Assembly: GCA_001314815.1 (NCBI GenBank) | Contig: LJXT01000027.1 | Coordinates: forward strand, 1-33,985 | Source: Algoriphagus marincola HL-49 | GTDB lineage: Bacteria > Bacteroidota > Bacteroidia > Cytophagales > Cyclobacteriaceae | DNA length: 33,985 nucleotides | Reading direction: 5' to 3' | In this document: positions 1-6,060 of the stretch, piece by piece | Layout: each line of letters begins with the position of its first letter | Position numbering within the stretch: the first letter of the stretch is position 1 | Program-made: the position numbers and the translations under genes | Notes under the pieces: model-generated | Database searches by the model: none | The model's input: only the letters and a program-made list of their open reading frames with translations | What the model was told of the DNA's origin: nothing

Positions 1-24
1 TCTGCCAGCTAGTTATCCAGTATG

Positions 25-83
25 CTATGTGCGCTTTGTTTCTATGTGGTTTTAAAAAAGAAAAGAACCACATAGTCACATAG
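25..83. repeat. Nested palindromic intergenic repeat
   Basis: Two nested perfect inverted repeats are visible. The outer arms are CTATGTG at 25-31 and CACATAG at 77-83. The inner arms are CTATGTGGTT at 42-51 and AACCACATAG at 66-75, around a 14-nt A-rich loop. The top arm contains GTGCGCTTTGT (29-39), which recurs exactly inside the dyad at 21823-21888, so the two look like members of one dispersed family. It could act as a transcript end for a gene left of the window or as a non-coding mobile repeat. No transposase lies nearby. Confidence 0.7.
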
Positions 84-123
84 AAAAGACTCTTATTTGC
101 CTTTCCTGTTTATTTTGGTTTTG

Positions 124-261
124 ATGATGTATTCTTTGAATAAGGGCTTGAAATCAGAGTACCTGAAAATGACTCAATTGGAAAAAGAGCCGGATACCAA
201 GCGTTATGAGAAGAAATTGGAGCGAACACTTTCCAAAAAGAAAGCTCCTCAAAAAGATTAA
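124..261 (+). CDS. Possible small single-pass membrane protein (45-54 aa), unknown
   Basis: An open frame ends at the TAA at 259-261, 32 nt before the UspA gene. ATG codons at 124 and 127 give 45 or 44 residues. An in-frame TTG at 97 would give 54 residues with an N-terminal hydrophobic stretch (PFLFILVLMMYSL) followed by a very basic and acidic tail ending KKKAPQKD. That shape, a short membrane anchor plus charged tail, resembles real small membrane proteins, but the length is near chance and I recognise no family. It could equally be the 3' remnant of a lost gene. Its spacing would allow co-transcription with the UspA gene. Confidence 0.3.
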   Translation: MMYSLNKGLKSEYLKMTQLEKEPDTKRYEKKLERTLSKKKAPQKD

Positions 262-293
262 AGACATTTCTACCACCGAAAAAGACGTTAAAA

Positions 294-1154
294 ATGAAAG
301 AATTTCGAAAAATAGCCCTCTTTGCGGATCTCACTGAGATGGATGAACTGCTTTTGAAATTTATCAAAGGCTATGATAAGCTCTTTGATTTCGAAGAGCT
401 TTACTTGGTTCACCAGATAGAGGTCGAAGCCCTTTCGTCTGACCTGAAAGAGATGTTGGATGAGAAAAATCAGACCTTGGAAGGTTTGATCGAGGAGGAT
501 ATTCAATCCAAAATCGAGGAGGTTTTTGGTCCGGGAAAGTCCACGATCAAATCCTACATACATCCCAGGCCCGACTTTAGCGAATTGGTTCAGTGGCTGA
601 ATAAACAAAAGTTTGATCTGGTTTTCTTGGGTAAAAAGAAAGGGCTTGAGGGTAGCGGTATTTTCAGCAGTAAGCTGGTTCGCCTGCTTCGCACCAATCT
701 GATTTTGGTCCCTGAAACGGCTATAGCTACGATCACAGATGTGGTCGTTCCCATTGATTTTTCGGATTATTCTCCGAAAGTCCTTCAATCAGCTGAGTTT
801 ATTGCTCAAAAAACGGATGCCAAGCTCACGCCTCTTCATGTGTTGAAAATTGGGATTCATTATTTCCCATTTGTGGCTGGGGAAAGTCAGATTCAAAAGA
901 GTTTGGAAAAGGAAGCCCGATCCAAATTTGAGAAATTGATGAAAAAAGCGAAGACCGATCGTGAGCTGCTTACTATTCGATCATTTGGAAAGCCGATCGG
1001 GAATGCGATTTACAACAAGGCAAGGGAGCTAAATTCCGACCTGATTATCATTTCGAAGAAGGGGAAATCTGACGATGAGGATTTGCTAATCGGTAGTGTA
1101 GCAGAGAACCTTATCGCCAATGATAAGGATATCAGCGTAATGATTTTGCAATAG
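294..1154 (+). CDS. Universal stress protein, two tandem UspA domains
   Basis: This 286-aa cytoplasmic protein has the length of two fused Usp domains. The N-terminal half (about residues 1-140) starts KEFRKIALFADLTE and ends at LILVPETA, the usual last strand of a Usp fold. The second half starts at about 147 (ITDVVVPIDFSDYS) and carries the nucleotide-binding type signature near its end: ISKKGKSDDEDLLIGSVAENL, then the hydrophobic strand VMIL. The first copy lacks a clear G-x2-G-x9-G-S/T signature, so only the second domain is likely to bind ATP. Tandem Usp proteins of this size are common in Bacteroidota and are linked to stress or growth arrest. The ATG at 294 follows an A-rich leader. 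The stop is 2 nt from the stop of the convergent methyltransferase gene, leaving no room for a separate terminator. Confidence 0.85.
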   Translation: MKEFRKIALFADLTEMDELLLKFIKGYDKLFDFEELYLVHQIEVEALSSDLKEMLDEKNQTLEGLIEEDIQSKIEEVFGPGKSTIKSYIHPRPDFSELVQWLNKQKFDLVFLGKKKGLEGSGIFSSKLVRLLRTNLILVPETAIATITDVVVPIDFSDYSPKVLQSAEFIAQKTDAKLTPLHVLKIGIHYFPFVAGESQIQKSLEKEARSKFEKLMKKAKTDRELLTIRSFGKPIGNAIYNKARELNSDLIIISKKGKSDDEDLLIGSVAENLIANDKDISVMILQ

Positions 1155-1156
1155 TT

Positions 1157-1771
1157 TTATTGCTTCTGAAGTAAAAAGACACCCATTTCTCGCTGTTCCA
1201 AGACTAAAACGGTTTTGGGAGCTTCCAGAAATTGAAAGCCCATTTTCTGCAACTTATCCACATGGCTTTGGGTCAGCACAAAACGTTCTGATCCGTCCGG
1301 CAAGCGGTATTTGCCGCCTTCCAGTTTTTCTGACTTCTCTAAGATATTGCTAAAGCCGGTACACATCCGAAACCAAAAAATTCCTCCCGGCTTTAGTACC
1401 CGATGAATTTCTTTGATCATTTGCCAAAAGTTATCCACATTTTCTGCAAAATGCAGCACTGCTGAGCAAATAAGGGCATCGAAGGCCTGATTGTGGAATG
1501 GAATTTCTTCCAATCTTCCTAGCTGAAACCGATGCGAATCATAGTTTGGGTCAAGACTCTTTGCCTGATAGCGACAGTACTGAATAGCCAATTCATTTGG
1601 GTCGATTCCAAAGATCGAATAGCCTTGATTGATAAAGTAAACCGTGTTCCTTCCTTCTCCACAACCCGCGTCAAGGATTTTCATTTCCTTGGTAAACCTA
1701 CCCTTCAGGATCTGATCCAAGAGGTAGTTATCCACATTGCCCAAAAGCCGATTTAACTCCTTAATCTCCAT
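1157..1771 (-). CDS. Class I SAM-dependent methyltransferase
   Basis: The protein has 204 aa with the Rossmann-fold methyltransferase motifs in order. Motif I is ILDAGCGEGRNT (residues 32-43), motif II ends in the acidic residue of FGIDPNE, the motif IV region is ALICSAVLHFAEN, and post-motif is HRVLKPGGIFWF. It matches the Methyltransf_11/25 type. The substrate cannot be told from sequence; small molecules are more likely than nucleic acid. Its start overlaps the end of the upstream patatin-like gene by 11 nt, so the two are probably co-translated from one minus-strand mRNA. Three perfect TTATCCACA 9-mers lie inside it, which is exceptional for a 615-bp gene. They read TGTGGATAA on the coding strand and encode Val-Asp-Lys/Asn. 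Confidence 0.85.
   Translation of the reverse strand: MEIKELNRLLGNVDNYLLDQILKGRFTKEMKILDAGCGEGRNTVYFINQGYSIFGIDPNELAIQYCRYQAKSLDPNYDSHRFQLGRLEEIPFHNQAFDALICSAVLHFAENVDNFWQMIKEIHRVLKPGGIFWFRMCTGFSNILEKSEKLEGGKYRLPDGSERFVLTQSHVDKLQKMGFQFLEAPKTVLVLEQREMGVFLLQKQ
1254..1736. promoter_or_regulatory. Three perfect DnaA-box 9-mers
   Basis: TTATCCACA occurs on the plus strand at 1254-1262, 1431-1439 and 1728-1736, all inside the methyltransferase gene. The 9-mer equals the strongest E. coli DnaA box. The sequence match is exact; that DnaA binds here is inference. They open a series of 15 such sites spread over 10.2 kb. Confidence 0.5.
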
Positions 1772-2663
1772 TTTCTAGTTTGTCCAAGGCCTTTCGGGCT
1801 TTAATCCGACCAATTTCTATCATTTCTGCTGCTCGATAAAACTCCAATGTTCCTGCTTGCTTTCGAGCCACTTTTACTTGTACATCTACCGCATGCTTTT
1901 CCAAAAGCAGTTCACAAAAGCGGTCTTGCAAAAGGTCGAATGAGCGCTTCACCAAGTTCAAGGTGGAATAATTGATGTCTTTCTCCAAAGATTTTTCCTC
2001 CGGAAAGTACTGGGTCATTTTATTTTTATAATCAATCATCCAAGCAGGAAGGCTTTTGATAAATCGGTTTCCTTTTGAATCTTTTTTGGGAGGGGCGATG
2101 TATTCTTGATCCAGCCCATTGACATCTACTACGACCAAAAGGGTATCATTTTGGGGTGTCAGAAGGGAAATGGGAATCGGATTCAACACGCCGCCATCTA
2201 CTAAGAGCTGTCGTCCCTGCTTAGCGGGAATAAATACAGAAGGAATGCTACCGGATGCTCGAATGGCTGCAAATAGGCTTCCTTTATTAAAAACGACCTC
2301 TTTTCCGCTTTCTACATCTACTGCATTGCAGGAAAAAGGCAAGGCTAAATCCTCTATCTGACAGTCTGGAACTACCTTTTTTAAAGCCGAAAAGACTTTT
2401 TCTCCTTTAATAAAACCCTTACTCGAAAAGGTAAAGTCCATCAGGGAAAATACATCGATCCGGTCCAAATTGCAGATCCAGTTCTTAAACTCTTCCATTT
2501 TGCCACTGGCGTACATTCCGCCTACCAGAGCACCTGCTGAGCAACCCGCGATTTCGGCTATTTCGTAACCCCGCTCCTCCAATTCCTCAATCACTCCGAC
2601 ATGCGCCAATCCTCGAGCTCCACCGCTACTCAAAACCAATGAAACTTTCTGCTTTTTTGCCAT
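1761..2663 (-). CDS. Patatin-like phospholipase family protein
   Basis: All the patatin signatures are present in this 300-aa protein. The glycine-rich oxyanion loop is SSGGARGLAHVGV (residues 12-24), the nucleophile elbow is G-C-S-A-G with Ser42, and the second half of the Ser-Asp dyad is the DGG at Asp156-Gly158. It is expected to hydrolyse acyl esters of phospholipids or other lipids. I see no signal peptide and no membrane domain, so it resembles the RssA-like cytoplasmic type. The open frame continues upstream to 2855, but that would cover the start of the divergent VOC gene. The ATG at 2661-2663 (MAKKQKVSLVLSSGG) places the first beta strand where the family has it. The gene is followed with an 11-nt overlap by the methyltransferase. 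Only 39 nt separate it from the divergent gene, so promoters must be compact. Confidence 0.88.
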   Translation of the reverse strand: MAKKQKVSLVLSSGGARGLAHVGVIEELEERGYEIAEIAGCSAGALVGGMYASGKMEEFKNWICNLDRIDVFSLMDFTFSSKGFIKGEKVFSALKKVVPDCQIEDLALPFSCNAVDVESGKEVVFNKGSLFAAIRASGSIPSVFIPAKQGRQLLVDGGVLNPIPISLLTPQNDTLLVVVDVNGLDQEYIAPPKKDSKGNRFIKSLPAWMIDYKNKMTQYFPEEKSLEKDINYSTLNLVKRSFDLLQDRFCELLLEKHAVDVQVKVARKQAGTLEFYRAAEMIEIGRIKARKALDKLENGD

Positions 2664-2702
2664 ATCTTTAGGATGAAAAATCAATAAACGAAAGTAATAA
2701 AT

Positions 2703-3125
2703 ATGAGCGAATTCAAACCCTTTCACCTTGCATTCCCTATTCGTGATATCGAAGAGACCCGTGCTTTCTATGGAGAATTGCTTGGATGTGATATCGGTAG
2801 AAGTACTGATAAATGGATCGATTTCAACTTTTTTGGGCACCAATTGTCTGCACACATCAAGCCTGAGGAATTAGCCAAAGCAAATACCAATGCAGTAGAT
2901 GGCAAAAATGTGCCGGTTCGACATTTTGGGGTGATCCTCCCTTGGGACGAGTGGCATGATCTGGCTGATAAATTGAAATCTCATGGGATAGATTTTGTCA
3001 TCGAGCCATACATCCGTTTCAAAGGTGAAGTAGGCGAGCAAGCGACGATGTTTTTCTTGGATCCCTGCGGAAATGCACTTGAATTCAAGTCTTTTCAAGA
3101 CGAATCTCAGATTTTTGCCAAGTAA
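2703..3125 (+). CDS. VOC (glyoxalase/bleomycin-resistance) family protein
   Basis: This 140-aa protein has the beta-alpha-beta-beta-beta pattern of the vicinal oxygen chelate fold. The first module starts [22 protein letters not shown] and the second contains [16 protein letters not shown]. The closing motif [14 protein letters not shown] supplies the usual C-terminal metal-ligand Glu; other candidate ligands are His8 and the His of RHFGV. Members include glyoxalases, ring-cleaving dioxygenases and antibiotic-binding proteins, so the reaction cannot be assigned; single-gene members of this length in Bacteroidota are mostly uncharacterised. It is the first gene of a tightly spaced plus-strand operon. 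The next coding region starts 6 nt after its stop, which suggests that it acts with the PLP enzyme downstream. Confidence 0.82.
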   Translation: MSEFKPFHLAFPIRDIEETRAFYGELLGCDIGRSTDKWIDFNFFGHQLSAHIKPEELAKANTNAVDGKNVPVRHFGVILPWDEWHDLADKLKSHGIDFVIEPYIRFKGEVGEQATMFFLDPCGNALEFKSFQDESQIFAK

Positions 3126-3131
3126 TATCTC

Positions 3132-4190
3132 TTGAAGAAACACAAATTAAATACAGGCATCGGTCGAATGATCGAAATCGAAGGAAAGGACTACCTCTAT
3201 TTCAGCGGGACTTCCTATCTGGGAATCCCCCAGGATATAGATTTTTTGGACATTCTGGCCAATAATGTGTTCGAGTATGGTTCTAATTTCGGCCAAAGCA
3301 GAAAGAATAATATACAGCTGGAAGTCTTTGATGAATTTGAAAGCTTTTTTGCTGATGAGGCTGGCGCTGATGCAGGAGCACTTTTCAGTTCGGGTTACCT
3401 TGCAGGGATTGCTGCTTGGAAGAGTGTCATTAATCTTGTAGATGAGGTCTGGATTGCCCCAGATGCCCATCCGGCGGTTATTCCAGACGGACATCTAGCA
3501 AGTGATCAATTAAATTTTAAACAATGGAAAATTGATTGTCTGGAAAAAGCTGAATCTCTTTCTTCTCGAAGCATATTGATAGTTGTTAATGCCGTGGATG
3601 CTTTAAATGTGCAAATCCATGATTATTCTTGGGTGGAGGAAATTGGCAAAAAGCACAAAGTCTGGTTGTTGGTTGATGACTCACATGCTTTTGGGATACT
3701 GGGACATGGAATATTTGGCACTTACTCCAAGCTGCAATATGATGCCGTTTCGGTAATTGTGAGCGGTTCTTTGGGTAAGGGTTTGGGCCTGCCAGCCGGA
3801 ATCGTTCTCTGTCCGGATTATCATATAGACCATATTAAAAATTTGCCTCTTTTCGCTGGGGCTTCTCCTGGATCTCCTGCCCATATCCGGACTTTTTTGG
3901 AAATGCAGCATACTTATGAGGCGGCACACGAACACCTGAAGGAATTGTGTCAATACTTTTATGAGTTGATTGCCTTTATGCCACAGATCATAGGAAACCC
4001 TGACTACCCGGTTTTTCGATATACCGAAGACTCTTGGGTGGAGCAATTGGAAAAATCCGGGATCATCACCTCCAGTTTTCCTTATCCACATGCAGATAGT
4101 CCTAAGGTTAACCGGATTGTTCTTTCAGCTTTCCACGAAAAAGAAGATATTGAATACCTCGCTGATATTTTAGAAAACCTAGCCCTTTAA
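3132..4190 (+). CDS. Alpha-oxoamine synthase / BioF-like PLP enzyme (fold type I)
   Basis: The protein has 352 aa from a TTG start at 3132, and an alternative ATG lies at 3168. I prefer TTG because it keeps the segment leading into MIEIEGKDYLYFSGTSYLG, which resembles the usual N-terminus of 8-amino-7-oxononanoate synthase relatives, and because it sits 6 nt after the previous stop. Family features seen are YGSNFGQSRKNNIQLEVF (substrate/PLP entry region), a glycine-rich ALFSSGYLAG, DDSHAFGILG with the cofactor-binding Asp and His, and SGSLGKGLGLPAG with the likely Schiff-base Lys216. BioF, Kbl and SPT enzymes join an amino acid to an acyl-CoA with loss of CO2. Its shortness (about 350 rather than 390 aa) and missing biotin neighbours argue against being the housekeeping BioF. 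Its partners are the VOC protein upstream and the lipoprotein 2 nt downstream. Confidence 0.78.
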   Translation: MKKHKLNTGIGRMIEIEGKDYLYFSGTSYLGIPQDIDFLDILANNVFEYGSNFGQSRKNNIQLEVFDEFESFFADEAGADAGALFSSGYLAGIAAWKSVINLVDEVWIAPDAHPAVIPDGHLASDQLNFKQWKIDCLEKAESLSSRSILIVVNAVDALNVQIHDYSWVEEIGKKHKVWLLVDDSHAFGILGHGIFGTYSKLQYDAVSVIVSGSLGKGLGLPAGIVLCPDYHIDHIKNLPLFAGASPGSPAHIRTFLEMQHTYEAAHEHLKELCQYFYELIAFMPQIIGNPDYPVFRYTEDSWVEQLEKSGIITSSFPYPHADSPKVNRIVLSAFHEKEDIEYLADILENLAL

Positions 4191-4192
4191 CA

Positions 4193-5425
4193 ATGCAAAA
4201 GCTATCGATTCTATTTCTGATTGTTTTATTTTCATTCGCTTGTTCTCAAAAAGAGCCCGTACTTTTTGAAGATGGTTTGGAGGATTTTCCGACTCTTGAG
4301 AGAGTCTTGGATAGTGTGGATAAGTATCAAGTTCAGATTCTTTTTACGCAAATTGATCGAAATGAGCACATGAATCCCATGATGGAAACCTTTTCATTCA
4401 ATTTGGATGATGAGCGCTATTTCTATCCGGCTTCCACGGTAAAGTTGCCAGTGGCAATTCTAGCCTTAGAATGGCTCGAAGAGCAGAATGTGGATAACTT
4501 AACCTTGGACACGCCTATGCTGACAGATTCGGTCAGGCCCTCACAGCTTCCAGCGTATGTGGATAAGTCCTCTATGGATTCACTCCCCAGCATAGGGCAT
4601 TACATCAAAAAAATCCTTTTGGTTTCTGACAATGACGCATACAATCGCTTGTATGAGTTGCTTGGTCAAGACTACATTAATCAAAAGCTTGCCGAAAAGG
4701 GCTTGAATCATACAGTAATTAATCATCGACTGAGTTATCCGGCAAATGAGGTAGAAAATCGTTTCTTCAATCCCATTCGATTTGTGGATAAGTCGGGAAA
4801 TGTTCTATTGGAATTGCCTGAAAGAACGACCGAAAAGGTTTATTCCAATCCTGAGCGACCCATGATTGGGCGGGCCTACTATGCCGGAGATTCGCTGATT
4901 GAGACAGGGATGGAGTTTACTTTCAAAAATAAATTTGCCTTGTCCGACTTGCATGGAGTCGTTCAGCGAATTGTATTTCCTCGTTCATTTATGGAAACCG
5001 ATCGTTTTAACTTGAATGAGGAGCATCGGGAGTTTATACTAAAATACATGAGTATGCTACCCGGCGAGTCTGATTTTCCGAAGTACGAAGGACCTGATTA
5101 TTACGACAGCTATTCCAAGTTTTTAAAGTTTGGAACAGATAAAAACCCCATCCAGGACCGCTTCCGGATTTTCAACAAGACTGGTTGGGCTTATGGTCAC
5201 CTGATTGATGGAAGCTATTTTGTGGATTATGAGAATGGCGTCGAATTTTTTGTGTCGGCGGTGATTTATACCAACCAAAATGAAACCCTGAATGATAATA
5301 CTTACGAGACGGAGGGAATTGGATTACCCTTCTTTGCCGAATTGGGTGAGTATCTTTATCAGCGGGAGTTGAATCGTAAGAAAATATTGAAGCCGGATTT
5401 TGAAGGATTGAAATTTGAGTACTAA
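4193..5425 (+). CDS. Class A beta-lactamase-like serine hydrolase, lipoprotein
   Basis: The 410-aa precursor has a lipoprotein signal (lipobox SFAC, Cys17). The penicillin-recognising fold is marked by S81-T-V-K84 (SxxK) in FYPASTVKLPVA, S145-D-N147 in LLVSDNDAYN, and K329-T-G331 in FNKTGWAYG. These are the three hallmark motifs in the right order. I do not find the E-x-x-L-N omega-loop element that deacylates penicillins in true class A enzymes; the stretch at about 180-193 has Glu186 and Glu188 but no such pattern. A peptidase or esterase role at the cell envelope is therefore as likely as beta-lactam hydrolysis. It is also about 120 aa longer than TEM-type enzymes, with an insertion between SDN and KTG. 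It sits 2 nt after the PLP enzyme and 3 nt before a small membrane protein gene. Four perfect TTATCCACA sites lie in its first 600 bp. Confidence 0.8.
   Translation: MQKLSILFLIVLFSFACSQKEPVLFEDGLEDFPTLERVLDSVDKYQVQILFTQIDRNEHMNPMMETFSFNLDDERYFYPASTVKLPVAILALEWLEEQNVDNLTLDTPMLTDSVRPSQLPAYVDKSSMDSLPSIGHYIKKILLVSDNDAYNRLYELLGQDYINQKLAEKGLNHTVINHRLSYPANEVENRFFNPIRFVDKSGNVLLELPERTTEKVYSNPERPMIGRAYYAGDSLIETGMEFTFKNKFALSDLHGVVQRIVFPRSFMETDRFNLNEEHREFILKYMSMLPGESDFPKYEGPDYYDSYSKFLKFGTDKNPIQDRFRIFNKTGWAYGHLIDGSYFVDYENGVEFFVSAVIYTNQNETLNDNTYETEGIGLPFFAELGEYLYQRELNRKKILKPDFEGLKFEY
4315..4791. promoter_or_regulatory. Four perfect DnaA-box 9-mers
   Basis: TGTGGATAA (the complement of TTATCCACA) occurs at 4315-4323, 4489-4497, 4558-4566 and 4783-4791, all in the same orientation and all coding Val-Asp-Lys/Asn in the lipoprotein gene. 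The spacings between starts are 174, 69 and 225 bp. The match to the DnaA consensus is exact. Binding is inferred. Confidence 0.5.
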
Positions 5426-5428
5426 GCG

Positions 5429-5671
5429 GTGAAGCTGTTTGTCAAATATTTTAAGAAGAATTGGGCTTGGGGATTATTGTTTGCAGTTCCTCTAGTCTTT
5501 TGGCAAAAAGGCTATGTCTATCCCGAGTTGCGTTTCGAGTATGATTTTCTTCGGGAAAATGCCACTTACTATGAAATGCTATTTTATTGGGCCTTTTGGA
5601 CTGCCACTCAATTCTTCGTCTGGCGTCCTGCGTATTTATTCCGAGAAAGAAATTCCATGAAGAATGACTGA
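5429..5671 (+). CDS. Small two-TM membrane protein, unknown (tandem paralogue 1)
   Basis: This 80-aa protein starts with GTG, 3 nt after the lipoprotein stop. Two hydrophobic segments (about residues 11-27 and 49-65) flank a loop of charged and aromatic residues. The loop has GYVYPELRFEYDFLRENATYY. The next gene has GYVSFKEGFNWDFLNEGETY at the same place, so the two are clearly related and arose by tandem duplication. I recognise no named family. The last 8 nt overlap the next gene, which supports coupled translation. The operon context suggests an envelope partner of the serine hydrolase lipoprotein, but this is inference. Confidence 0.65.
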   Translation: MKLFVKYFKKNWAWGLLFAVPLVFWQKGYVYPELRFEYDFLRENATYYEMLFYWAFWTATQFFVWRPAYLFRERNSMKND

Positions 5672-5954
5672 ATTAAGAAAAAAGCGATTTAGCATCACAT
5701 TGATCGAGCCAAGACTGTTTTTGAAGACTTTTTGGCCAGCGATTTTGATATATCCTGTACTCATCGCCATTCTAACCGATGGTTATGTAAGTTTTAAAGA
5801 GGGCTTTAACTGGGATTTTTTGAATGAAGGCGAGACTTATATTAAGTTCATTTTCAATCTTGCCTACTTGACAGTTTTTAATTATTTCATCTTTTGGAGA
5901 TGGAATCAAAAATTGATAGAAAAGGTCAAAGCGAAAAATGGAGCAAAAAAGTAA
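5664..5954 (+). CDS. Small two-TM membrane protein, unknown (tandem paralogue 2)
   Basis: This 96-aa protein begins with ATG at 5664, overlapping the previous gene by 8 nt. A basic N-terminus (MTELRKKRF) is followed by hydrophobic segments at about 24-41 and 63-80 and a basic tail ending KAKNGAKK. The shared pattern with its neighbour is G-Y-V, then F-x-(W/Y)-D-F-L-x-E-x-x-T-Y, then a second helix ending in F-W-R. It is the last gene of the five-gene operon. Its stop is 19 nt from the stop of the convergent photolyase gene, and a perfect TTATCCACA (5955-5963) lies in that gap. No function can be assigned. Confidence 0.65.
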   Translation: MTELRKKRFSITLIEPRLFLKTFWPAILIYPVLIAILTDGYVSFKEGFNWDFLNEGETYIKFIFNLAYLTVFNYFIFWRWNQKLIEKVKAKNGAKK

Positions 5955-6060
5955 TTATCCACATTCTCCACTATCAAAAAACCCCTTCTAAATCAACCAT
6001 CGACTGTGGATAAGTATTGCCCATTTGAATTCCGATCTGTTTTAGTTGCGCTGTGGATAA
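5955..6060. promoter_or_regulatory. Three perfect DnaA-box 9-mers within 106 bp
   Basis: TTATCCACA occurs at 5955-5963 and its complement at 6005-6013 and 6052-6060. This is the densest group of the series and the only one reaching non-coding DNA (the convergent gap at 5955-5973). The two sites in the photolyase gene are read in different frames (Tyr-Pro-Gln and Leu-Ser-Thr), so a shared peptide motif does not explain them. The 50- and 47-bp spacings are close to five and 4.5 helical turns. Confidence 0.5.

Noticed and set aside
288-788. 166-aa minus-strand open frame
   Set aside because: It is the antisense shadow of the UspA gene and shows no family motif.
2664-2855. N-terminal extension of the patatin-like gene to 2855
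   Set aside because: It runs over the start of the divergent VOC gene, and the family start (strand plus GGARG loop) begins right after the ATG at 2663.
3681-4091. 136-aa minus-strand open frame
   Set aside because: Antisense to the well-supported PLP enzyme; no recognisable domain.
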